Assembly (NCBI RefSeq): GCF_019925205.1
Contig: NC_083565.1
Location: forward strand, 34,252,241 to 34,316,240
Length of the DNA: 64,000 nt
Reading direction: 5' to 3'
Source: Metopolophium dirhodum
Lineage: Eukaryota > Arthropoda > Insecta > Hemiptera > Aphididae
The notes beneath the pieces are model-generated. The model worked only from the letters and a program-made list of their open reading frames with translations. It was not told where the DNA came from and made no database searches. The translations under genes were made by a program, and so were the position numbers. Below, in pieces: positions 1 through 9,785 of this stretch; the first letter of the stretch is position 1; each line of letters starts with the position of its first letter.

Positions 1-235
1 AGAGCTCGGATGTTAATGACCAAAATGTCATTAAAATATGCATTTAAAAATTTCAAAATATGCTAAAATATGCATTTAAAAATTTAAAAATATGCTTATA
101 TATGCCTTTAAATATATCAAAAATATACCTATTTTTCAACAAATATATGTAAAGATGAAAAAATATGCGCAAAAAAGGTGTTAATATTAATTCAAAATAA
201 ATTATGAACACTATTAAATGTATACCTACTAAATA
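1..235. repeat. ATATGC-rich repeat end
   Basis: AT-rich sequence with many copies of the hexamer ATATGC or AATATGCA between about 30 and 170. The same motif clusters behind a hAT-like end at 34277, so this is probably the subterminal part of a related DNA transposon cut by the window edge. No coding potential was recognised. Confidence 0.4.
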
Positions 236-618
236 TTTAGCCAAAACATCCAATTTTTATTCCATCATACTGATCGATCTAGTAGTTCGATAATACTTTT
301 TAAAACAGATTTGAATTCGTTGTTATGTCTACTTCATATTGAGGTAAGTCCACTTTTCCCAATTTCACTCCCCCCCCCCCCCCATACCACTAAAAATTTA
401 GCTTGAATATTTTGAAATTTCGGAATTCTCAAACGTTGATTTGTATTTGTGCAAAACCCCCGCCAAACTAATGCTATCTAAAATCTGAAAAACATCTACG
501 AAAAGCACGCGATGTGTTCAACACACACAAATTCTAGTGTTAAAATTAGAGTCATTGGTTAAATTGTGTACCTACAACCACGGCCCATATGCGGCCGCTG
601 GTCTTTGATAAAAATAAA
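236..618. repeat. Direct repeat, copy 1 (~380 bp)
   Basis: Nearly identical to 1452-1831, in the same orientation. It starts TTTAGCCAAAACATCC and ends near GCGGCCGCTGGTCTTT. Inside it is a 14-C run (370-383) where the two copies differ in length, and a consensus splice-donor-like string GAGGTAAGT near 340. No terminal TG..CA or target duplication is clear, so its class is undetermined. It may be a duplicated 5' region or a repeat fragment. Confidence 0.8.
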
Positions 619-1451
619 TAATATTATAATATAAATAATATTATTATGTTACACGCGGTAAGTGAGTAAGTGACATTTTTTTAATTACGTACTCAAAACA
701 ATTAGACATATACGTGTCTTTATTTTGTAAATAAAAATGCACTTAAATTTATTTTTATTATTATTTTAATCGTTTTATACTTTTATCAAATAAAAAAAAT
801 TTGGTATCAACTAATATCATATATCCCAATATTTTAACGATTGTTAACATAGAAATATTTTCTTCTTTCGTTGTGATTCAAAAAACGAATAATAGTATTT
901 ACTTGAAATTTTTACCAAATATTTATATTAGCTTTTTCTATGAATATTATATAACATGTAATGTTATATTTAAGGTTTATATGCTTAATGGTATAGTTTT
1001 AAAAATATTTTGACTCATTTTGAGCTCTTTATAGACATTTTAAATTTAATATTTTTTAGTTTTTTTCAATAATTGAAGGGCGACATTCCAAAACGTGCTA
1101 TCGCCATTTTTTAAGAAATCGAGTTATACATGTAGTTTTACTGTAATAGTCTGGAAGATTTCGATTTTTTATATAATTTAACTCTAATTCATATATTTAT
1201 GGTAAAAATTTAACTAAAAAAAATTGAACTTAAGTCATAACGTACTATTGTCTCTTGTTCTCACAATCCAACATGTGCTATTAACATGGTGTACTTCAAA
1301 ACATTCTATTACGTATAATATGTTCATCCATGTTACAAAAATATTTTGAAATTTATTGAAACGAAGTTTTTTATGGCACGACGCGGATCTAGCCGGTAAA
1401 AAACGTTCCTAACGAAATACTGTAATTTATAATATTATATTAAACAGTTAT
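619..1451. other. Spacer between the two direct repeats
   Basis: AT-rich, with no recognisable gene. It carries CCAAAACGTGCTATCGCC near 1090 and related strings near 1237 and 1270. These match the repeated motif cluster at 30400-30780, so part of it is probably the same interspersed repeat. Confidence 0.4.
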
Positions 1452-1831
1452 TTTAGCCAAAACATCCAATTTTTATTCCATCATACTGATCGATCTAGTA
1501 GTTCGATAATACTTATTAAAACAGATTTGAGTTCGTTGTTATGTCTACTTCATATTGAGGTAAGTCCACTTTTCCCAATTTCACTCCCCCCCTCCCCTGA
1601 CCTCTAAATATTTAGCTTGAATATTTTGAAATTCCGGAATTCTCAAACGTTGATTTGTATTTGTGCAAAACCCCCGCCAAACTAATGCCATCTAAAATCT
1701 GATAAACATCTACGAAAAGCACGCGATGTGTTCAACGCACACAAATTCTAGTGTTAAAATTAGAGTCATTGGTTAAATTGTGTACCTACAACCACGGCCC
1801 ATATGCGGCCGCTGGTCTTTAATAAAAATAA
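1452..1831. repeat. Direct repeat, copy 2 (~380 bp)
   Basis: Second copy of 236-618 with a few substitutions and a shorter C tract. It retains the GAGGTAAGT string. It ends about 130 bp before the ATG of the two-exon gene at 1962, so it forms the immediate upstream region of that gene. Confidence 0.8.
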
Positions 1832-1961
1832 CCTTTTTATGATCAATATATTTACGACTACGTAGTTCGGCGCGTTTTGTATTTTCAATTTTCATTTTAT
1901 TTACAATTATCCATCTACGATTCATTTCTACTCTCCGACCGATGTGAATCTATTACTCAAA

Positions 1962-2375
1962 ATGGATTTGTTTCAAGACGAAGTAAGTACCTATAATAAT
2001 TTTCAATGCTTTCCATTTTACTATTTAGTAACTAGTAGTTGTTAAATTTACTCTACTCTACAGTTTCTTTATGATACTTTTGTGGATGATGTTTTGGAGA
2101 CAACGTCGTTACAGACGGTGATGTAGTCAACTCCACCACTTCACGAAAACGAAAATAATATTATATTGCTTTGTCCAGATAATTCTTCAGTCATGAACAT
2201 TTCTTTCTCCAATAATACTTACAGTTCGAAAATTGTGAAACAAAAAGAAATTTTGCACCATGATCATACTAAATATGGTAAATATAAGCCTATGGAATGG
2301 ACTGTAGGTTTTGATAGTCATTTTTATGCACCGTCATCGACATCGTACATTACTCCCTACGTTGAGCACGGCTAA
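1962..2375 (+). pseudogene. Small two-exon gene with one internal TAG
   Basis: Exon 1 (1962-1982) encodes MDLFQDE and is followed by a textbook donor GTAAGT. An acceptor CTCTACAG precedes exon 2 (2064-2375). Joining them is phase 0, and the frame then stays readable to TAA at 2373, except for one TAG at 2124-2126 (codon 28). Downstream of that stop the frame still looks protein-like, with a string such as KPMEWTVGFDSHFYAP. Total length is about 110 codons. No family was recognised. The 5' LTR of the Gypsy element begins only about 10 bp after the stop codon. It is either a lineage-specific gene recently disabled by a nonsense change, or a gene read through or truncated at codon 28. The splice sites are seen directly; function is unknown. 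Confidence 0.5.
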
Positions 2376-2384
2376 TATGCTGAG

Positions 2385-2930
2385 TGTTAGTAATGACAAA
2401 TGTGTATATATGTATGAAATATATATTATGCTGACGCGATGTTTAGCTCACATCGTGTAAATAACCGACCTGGACGCCTGGCGGGAGTCAGTTATGATAG
2501 AGTCGACAGTGAGGTAGTCGATAGAATATAGTTGGCGGTTGATAGTTGGATGGTCAAGAATGAGGAGTCATAGTCGGTGGTCGATAGAGGAACTCGAGAA
2601 CTGACAACGACCTGAAGAGGACCTGCGGACGACCAGCTCAACCCACGTTTGGACATCGGCACCCACGACACACCATGGCCCGATCGGTACCTAGCCCGGA
2701 GTTATAATTTATAAGTATATTTCAATATTGTAACTTGTAGTAAATAATAATAATACATCAATAACAGATATATATATATATATACATTACGTTGAGTACT
2801 TGCTTCACATAAGGTAACCCTGATCCCTAGTAATAATATCACACACCGAGGTCGAGTCTCCGAGACCTCGTTAATATAAGCAGAACGACACCGAAACGGG
2901 TAAGAGCCCAGGTGAAGAGGAGACGTTACA
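2385..2930 (+). repeat. 5' LTR of Gypsy element
   Basis: Starts TGTTAG and ends ACGTTACA, and aligns to 9326-9785. The shared body runs from GCCTGGCGG to AAGACGTTACA and includes an (AT)n run near 2767-2786. The first ~75 bp have no counterpart in the 3' copy. A TGG string follows within a few bases and is the likely primer-binding site; the tRNA was not identified. Confidence 0.85.
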
Positions 2931-3094
2931 GTTGGTGGAGGTGCCCGTCCCTGGAGTCCCGATTTTTTTTTTGGAAATTATATTTTGTTTTTTCTCGAGA
3001 AAAATTTCGATTCTAAGGTACACCCCTTGTGTTGTGATATTATTGTTGGGTGTCATGTGAATCTTATGTGAAGTTATTGGCCTAATAATTCTTA

Positions 3095-5191
3095 ATGGAT
3101 GTCAAATTTTATATTAAACGAAATACTAATAATCAGATTGCTAAAGTAACAAAATTAAATATTTTATTTTTAAATGAACACTTCGATTCAGAAATAAATG
3201 CAACATAATTGATCGGCATATTACGACAAATCGATGAGAATAATTTAGGAGATTTTTTTGAAAATTCGAAATTTGGAAAGATACCTTTATCGGCTAAGTT
3301 AGTTAAAAAATTTACGCTTTGAACATTATACGAAGTCGAATGTTTAAGTAAAGATGAATTTAATGCACTAACACCAGTAGAAAAAAAATTTGAATTCATA
3401 ATATCTCAGAAAACGGTATCGTGGATACTTTTGTTAGATAAATCTGAAGTAGTCGGTTTTTTAAAATTGTGTAGCATACATTGTGAAGAATCGTCAACCC
3501 TCTTACACTTAAGGGATCTCGCGAAATCAGCAATAAAAACTTTTAGAGTTGGACTTCTTGATACCGAAGATAAAGATAATTATAACGATAGTACTGCAAA
3601 TCTTACATTTACTGAAAATAAGTTATCATTAGATTTCAATAATAGCCAGAAAAATCATTGTGAAAAAAATATTAGCGAACCCGACTCACAGGTAGAATTA
3701 GAAACTAAGGGTACCGATACGGTTGGACCTAAAGACGTGGCCCAACAGTTAGAAAATCTCTTAATAGACCAATCACTTTCACCAATTAAAAATACTGAGC
3801 AACCAAATAATTTGAAATTTGAATCTGTAGAGGTAAATCAAAATAATAAATTGAACGCTAGTTCAAAAATTGATAATATAGTTAAATCAAATACGAAAAA
3901 TAAAATGGCAAGACCTCAACAATTTGTACCTAATATTTTCAACGGTTCGGGCGATGAATGCGTTTTAGAATTTTTCGAGTACTTTAATGTGGTAGCTACT
4001 GCTAATGAGTGGTATCCGCAAATAAAACTAACTTACTTGCCATTATATTTAAAAAATTCCGCTTATAAATTATACAAGACATTAACAATTAATAACTTAT
4101 ATCCGACTTTTGATGAAATAGAACAAATATTTAAGGAAAAATTTGCATCGCCGGTTAGGAATCGTATGTTAAGAAACAAATTCCGAAATAAAAAATTAAA
4201 ATCGACAGAAACAATATCGGAGTTCTTAGCAGATATTTTATACTTAATCAGTCAAACAAATTACACCATTCCTGAAACCGAGAAAATTGATATAATATTA
4301 GAGGCACTAACACCAGAATATTATAACACTGTAACTATTATGAATAATGACACTTTAGACAACTTGGAAATTAATTTAAAGAAAATAGAAAATTCGAAAT
4401 TGATGCACACAGATTTTCAAAATATAAGTTCCGTAGATATTGACACTCTTAGGAAAGAAAATGAATTTTTAAAATCTAAATTAAATAATATTAACAATGG
4501 TAATAGGAATTTTAACCAGAAAAAGAAATTTAATAATAATATGCATGTGAATAGTCCTAGCCCATATTACAATGTTCAAAATAATCCAAACAATGCATTC
4601 AATAATAATATGTTCAATTACGACCCATGCAATAATAACAATAATAGTTATAGTAATCAAAAACATAATTCAAATAATTCATTTAATCCAAACAACAATT
4701 TTAATAATCAAATGTATAGTTCAAATAATTCATTTATTCCAAACAATTATGTTAATAATCAAAATTATCACCCAAACAATACTTTTTATCCAAATAATAA
4801 TTACAACACAAATAATGAAATTAGACTGAATCAATATATAGATCCTAATAAACACTTCCATCGAAAAAATACATATAACCCTCCAAATCATTTTAATAGT
4901 AATAATGGCTATACACAACCAAAGTGGAATGATAGGTATAAAAATAGGCCTAACCAAAAAAGTCAGCAATATTATAAAAATAATGTGTATAATAGTTATC
5001 AAGGTGCAAATTTTAACGAACAAAACGTAGGCCAAAATTATCAAAATCCATCGCATGCTACAAATGGTATCAATCAAAATAATGTAGACGTAAATAACGT
5101 GATGAATCAGCACACTATCGGTCAGGTGCCTGATAATGATACACGTAATTTGAATAAAACATATTTTCATAATAATCAAAAAAACTATTAA
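3095..5191 (+). pseudogene. gag: Gypsy gag, two nonsense codons
   Basis: Structural polyprotein of the element. The ATG at 3095 opens a frame that continues in register to 5191 (699 codons) but is broken by TAA at 3206-3208 and TGA at 3320-3322. The central part, about residues 270-440, resembles the retrotransposon gag (capsid) domain: PQQFVPNIFNGSGDE, then FFEYFNVVATANEWY, then ILEALTPEYYNTV. The last ~200 residues are extremely Asn-rich with repeated NNSF/PNN blocks. No CCHC zinc knuckle is visible, so RNA binding may rest on this N-rich, weakly basic tail. The open frame from 3431 has no ATG near its start and should not be read as a separate gene. Confidence 0.85.
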
Positions 5192-5265
5192 GGCATGAGA
5201 GAGTGGTTAGACTCCCTCTGTGCCAGTAAAAAAATTCTAACGATAACATATTTTCTAGTACAACA

Positions 5266-5632
5266 TTGTTGGAAACAATAATAGCGAAAAAATATAAAAA
5301 TGACGAAACCTTATTTCCAATTCCAAAACAATTAAAAAACTTAAAAATTAACGAAAAGCATAATGAAATTGATATTAATAAGAACACTGACATAGACGAT
5401 TATAATATAGATAGTTTATTCAATGAAAAAAAAGTAGCAGTCATGAGTGACCATAATATTCATAACAAATTCGCAAGTAAAAATTCAGTAACTGTTGAAC
5501 ATCAAAAAAATAATGACAATACAATAAAAAAATGTATAACGACGTGTAATCCGACCTCGCTTCCGGCAGCATTCAAACCAGGTCAAAGACTTGAGGTAGT
5601 AGGCAAATGGCCCAAGCAAATATCAGGAAGCT
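5266..5632 (+). pseudogene. gag-pol linker remnant
   Basis: A Lys/Asn-rich open frame running to 5664, with no recognisable protease active-site motif. It lies between gag and the RT fragment. The sequence jumps from this linker directly to the YIDD region of RT, so the protease and the RT segment carrying the first catalytic Asp appear deleted around 5640-5670. Confidence 0.55.
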
Positions 5633-6600
5633 ATGAATACAATAATGACAAATTTAAATTATAAAATTAACGTAAATTATATTGATGATTGCACATGTTT
5701 TGGGAAAACTTTTGACGATCACTTATATTCTTTAGAATCAACTCTGAAAAGATTTAAGCAATTTAATTTAAAATTAAAATTGTCAAAATGTAAATTTAGA
5801 TACACGGAGTTAAAAATTCTAGGAAATATAATTGATAACATAGGTATCCGCCCAACAGACGAAGGGCTTAAAGCAATTACACAAGTAAATTCTCCGACTA
5901 ACATAAATCAATTATGTAGCTTTTTGGGACTGGCAAATTATTTTCGACGGTACATCCCGAATTTTAATAAAATCACTTTTCCTCTGACCGAGTTAACGAA
6001 AGGTAATTTCAAAACAAAAAGAGATACCATAAAATGGGAAAAAAATCATGAAAATGCGTTTAATGAATTAAAAAGTAAATTAATAGCGCCACCAGTACTA
6101 ATGCATTACAACGAAGATTCTGACACTATTTTAGTAACGGACGCGTCTTTATTGGGTTTAGGTGTTATTTTACAGCAGAGGGATGACAACAGTAATATTC
6201 ATCCGGTATCTTTCGGTGCAAAAAAATTGTTACCAGCACAAAAAAATTATTCAGCGTTAGAACTTAAGGCATCAGCTTTGTTTTTTGGTTGCTCTCATTT
6301 TAGACAATACCTGTATGGTAAACAATTTACAGGTTGGACGGACCACAACAATTTAGTAGGACTTCAAAAATTAAAATCAGATTCACATGTATTAAATCGC
6401 ATAAGAACGAAACTAATAGGATAATTTAACATAATATAATATAAGCAAGGTATTTTTAACAAGGCGTCGGATTTTCTATCAAGACACCCAACAGGTTTTG
6501 ATGAATCGGCACAAATTAAATATGATACCGAATTAGATTTAAATATGGCAAATGTAAATTCTACTGAAAAATTATAAAATTCTATTACTTACGATGATTT
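5633..6600 (+). pseudogene. pol: Gypsy RT (C-terminal part) and RNase H
   Basis: The protein to 6424 starts just before the RT palm motif YIDD (5678-5689). It continues through the Gypsy thumb region with KILGNIIDNIGIRPT and FLGLANYFRRYIPNF, then RNase H with TDAS, SALELKA and TDHNN, i.e. the D-E-D core. A further ADFLSRHP-like string, typical of the end of RNase H, lies beyond the stop near 6460-6490, so a nonsense or indel lesion separates the two. A full RT would need another ~150 residues upstream; these are missing. Reverse transcription cannot be supported by this copy. Confidence 0.88.
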
Positions 6601-6601
6601 C

Positions 6602-6937
6602 ATGCATAATAATGACCAGGGAGTTATATTTGACTTTCGTATTCAACAGGTTAATCGAGACTTATTTAAGGACTATTTTGATGAAACATTTCACTTAGTG
6701 CATTTTGTTTCACGCGATTTTGAAATGAACAACGGGATTAGCGTTAAATTCAAAAATAAATATGACCACGTCAACGAATTAAAGGCACAAAACAAAAAAA
6801 TCGGTGAAATCGCTTATTTAAATTTTAACAGTCAGTTTATAATCTATTTAATTACAAAGTCAAAATTTTATGAAAAATCAACGTACAAATTTTTATTCAC
6901 CACGTTAAAGTTACTAAAAATATTTTGCAGTACATAA
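6602..6937 (+). pseudogene. pol: RNase H-integrase connector
   Basis: A 111-codon frame of pol type between RNase H and integrase (YDHVNELKAQNKKIGEIAY). In other Gypsy elements this region belongs to the single pol frame. Here it is bounded by stop codons on both sides. No catalytic motif is expected or seen. Confidence 0.55.
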
Positions 6938-7009
6938 AACATTAATAAAATAGCAATATCCAAAATCACCTTCGACTCGAAAACATTAAACTGGTTAATT
7001 ATTTTAAAT

Positions 7010-8355
7010 ATGATAAAATACGTTTTTTGTGACACAGAAATCGACATAACAATTTCTACATTTACGCCATCGCAGCATATATCACTGGTAGAACCTATTC
7101 ATTTGTTGCAAACGCGTGATGATTTTTTACGAGCCATAACTGGAGCAATTCTAAATCCCAAGTCATCAGAAATAAAATGGGTTAGGAAGGCGAAATCGTA
7201 CGTAATAAACGATGATAACAGACTTATGATTTATAGAGATATTTATAAAGGTATTCCAAAATTAGTAATAGCATTGCCAACTAGCTTAATCAAAGAAGTG
7301 ATCGAACATTTTCATAACGAAAAAATGTCGGGAGCACATTTAGGTGTTCATAAAGTGTTTAATAAAATACAATCGCGATATCATTGGCTTACTATGCAAA
7401 AATATATAAAAAATTATGTAATTTCGTGCAGAAAATGTCAACAACGTAAACCAGATAAACAACCAGCGGATGGAATGTTACAATCGAATAAGATTTTAAA
7501 TGGTGTTCCTTTCCAAGAGATTTATATTCATTATATAGGACCTATGCTAGGCTCACGAAGTTGTAAATACATATTAGTTGCTACATGTCGGGCAACAAAA
7601 TGTTGCTTTGCTAAATCATACAAAAACGCGGATGCTAAATCAACGACAAAATTCTTGTTAGAATTAATACTCACTTATGGCCCACCCAGAGTAGTAAGAT
7701 CGGACAATGGCACGCATTTTACGGCAAAAGTTTTTACACAATTATTACTAGCTTTAGGAATTGAAAAGAAGGAGGGAATAGCTTATAGACCAACGAGTCA
7801 GGGACAAGAAGAAAGACAAAATCAGGTGATAATAGATATGATAGCACCATACGTTGCAGAAGGTGAAAATTGGACTGATGTTTTACCTATCGTATTGCAT
7901 GCATATATAACACGGCTATACACCACTCAACGGGATATACTCCATTTTATTTAGTACACGGCTACGAGCCTAGTTCAATTTTAGATATCGCAATTATTCC
8001 ATCAAATTTAAATCATTCCACCATTATAGAGCTACAAAAATTAAATTCAATCCGTGAAAAATTACCTGATATTTTACAAAAAGCATTTGATAAACAAAAA
8101 AGTTACGCGGACCGAGGGAAAAGAGAACAAGATTTTTATGTGGGAGAAAAAGTTTTAGTAAAGATTAATGTAAGACAAAATAAATTTTCAGATAGATATG
8201 AAGGTCCCCACACAATATTAAAGAAAATTAACCCAGTTACTTATTTAGTCGAAATAGATAAAAACGGGAAAAAACAAGCTGAGAAAAAACATATTCAACA
8301 AATAAAAAAATATAGAGATCGATCGCAAATAGAAAACGTGTACTATTATAATTAG
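7010..8355 (+). pseudogene. pol: Gypsy integrase, frameshifted
   Basis: It has an N-terminal HHCC zinc-binding region (GAHLGVHKVFNKI, then CRKCQQRKP) and a DDE core. The first catalytic Asp is replaced by His at 7529-7531 (IHYIGPM instead of the usual D-Y-x-GP). The second Asp (RSDNGTHF) and the Glu (GQEERQN) remain. The frame ends at 7954 because of a 2 bp excess in the ATATATA string at 7903-7909. The C-terminal SH3-like domain is readable in the other frame to 8355 (VGEKVLVKINVRQNKF, RYEGPHTILK). The active-site change and the frameshift together make it inactive. Confidence 0.9.
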
Positions 8356-9021
8356 AAATAATATTTGAACATTTTATTATAGTTATTTATAATATGTAAA
8401 ATTTAAATAGAAATCAAATCATGTTTAAGGAGTATTGTTATTCCTAGACAATTTACTTAGGTATATTTAAAAATATAAGAAGACAATAATATGGTCTCTC
8501 ACAACATATTATTTACCACGTTGTAAATAATATTACTGTCGAGTGACCACCATAATATATTTCATAACTACTTAATTTCTTAATATTGTTAAGCAATATT
8601 AACGAAGCTAAGTTGTTTGTAAAAAAAAAAAGTGTTCATCACTTCATTTCCTAACGGTAGATTTTAATATAATATTATAGTGTAGGTATATAACGTAATT
8701 TTTAACAGTTTGGCATTTTAGCTGAATAAATATAGGTCAATGAGTGAACAACAAAAATATTAATTCATCACAATTTCATTCATGGGCTAATATTATAATA
8801 TTATAAGTAAGGATATATATATAGCGTATACATTAGTGAATGATATTATAACACACCTAGAGCGTGACTACGACAGTCAATGAACAATGTGTCATAAGCA
8901 TAACTATCGTTTTTAAAATTGTAATTTAATATTTAACATTAATAACATGTAATCGGAAATCTTTATACTATATTATAATTAATCAATTCGTTTTAATTTT
9001 TATAATTTAGTAAATTGTAAA
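8356..9021 (+). other. Non-coding Gypsy interior
   Basis: AT-rich stretch between pol and the envelope-like ORF, with no convincing frame. A splice-acceptor-like string ATAATTTAG lies just before the ATG at 9022, as expected if the third ORF were made from a spliced mRNA. Confidence 0.45.
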
Positions 9022-9237
9022 ATGTTCGCAATAGTTACAGTTGTTCTAGCATTAAGCGTGATAATACCAGATACGTTGCAAACAGAAGAGACGATTATCG
9101 ACAACTTCCAAGGACATGGATCGGGTATTTATTATGAACCAATTTATAAAATGAGAGTATATTCGAGTGAATTTAACTTACTAACAGGGCTTGCATTTGA
9201 AAAAAAAAAAATTCCGTTTTACGTTATTTACAATTAA
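9022..9237 (+). pseudogene. Envelope-like remnant of Gypsy element
   Basis: A 71-codon ORF in the third-ORF position between integrase and the 3' LTR. The first ~18 residues are a hydrophobic signal-peptide-like segment (MFAIVTVVLALSVIIP). A G-IYYE string then a Y/W-rich segment follow, resembling the N-terminus of insect errantivirus fusion-type envelope proteins as I know them. The remaining several hundred residues, including any fusion peptide and membrane anchor, are absent. The assignment rests on position, signal peptide and one short motif. Confidence 0.45.
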
Positions 9238-9328
9238 AACGTTACACAATTTTTTCGTTTATCGTTATTCAGAATTAAAACGTTACACAATTTTTGCGTT
9301 TATTGTTATTCAGAATTAAAACGTTAGC
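9234..9328. repeat. ~40 bp tandem repeat before 3' LTR
   Basis: A unit beginning AATTAAAACGTTACACAATT occurs twice in full and once in part, directly upstream of the truncated 3' LTR. It probably replaced the normal polypurine tract and LTR start. Confidence 0.75.
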
Positions 9329-9785
9329 CTGGCGGTAGATAGTTATGATAGAGTCTACAGTGAGGTAGTCGATAGAATATAGTCGGCGGTTGATAGTTGG
9401 ATGGTCAAGAATGAAGATTCATAGTCGGTGGTCGATAGTGAAACTCGAGGACTGACAACGACCTGAAGTGGACCTGCGGACGACTAGCTCAACCCACATT
9501 TGGACATCGGCACCCACGACACACCATGGCCCGATCGGTAGCCCGGAGTTATAATTTATAAGTATACTTTCGATGTTGTAACTTGTAGTAGATAATAATA
9601 ATACATTAATATTCAATAACAGATATACATAAATATATTACGTTGAGTACTTTGCTTCACATAAGGTAACCCTGATCCCTAGAAATAATATCACAAACCG
9701 AGGTCGAGTCTCCGAGAACGGAAGAACGTTCTAACAGAACGACACCTGAACGGGTAAGAGCCCAGGTGAAGAGAAGACGTTACAA
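9326..9785 (+). repeat. 3' LTR of Gypsy element, 5'-truncated
   Basis: Aligns with the 5' LTR from GCCTGGCGG to GACGTTACA, with numerous substitutions and small indels; it lacks the first ~75 bp. It joins ATATCACAG of the next gene directly. Confidence 0.85.

Larger units (their letters stand above)
2385..9785 (+). mobile_element. Gypsy-type LTR retrotransposon, defective
   Basis: Two LTRs flank gag, RT/RNase H, integrase and a short envelope-like ORF in the order expected of Ty3/Gypsy elements. Lesions include two nonsense codons in gag, loss of protease and the N-terminal half of RT, a changed catalytic residue and a frameshift in integrase, and a 5'-truncated 3' LTR. No matching target duplication was found: the flanks are GCTGAG on the left and ATATC on the right, consistent with decay or deletion at one end. 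It cannot be autonomous. Its right end lies within a ZMYM1-like hAT gene. Confidence 0.9.

Noticed and set aside
4481..5179. Long Ile-rich minus-strand frames
   Set aside because: Antisense reading of the Asn-codon-rich gag tail (AAT/AAC gives ATT/GTT), a composition effect.
3431..5191. A gag gene starting at 3431
   Set aside because: The codon there is TTG, and an in-frame ATG exists at 3095 with two intervening stops.
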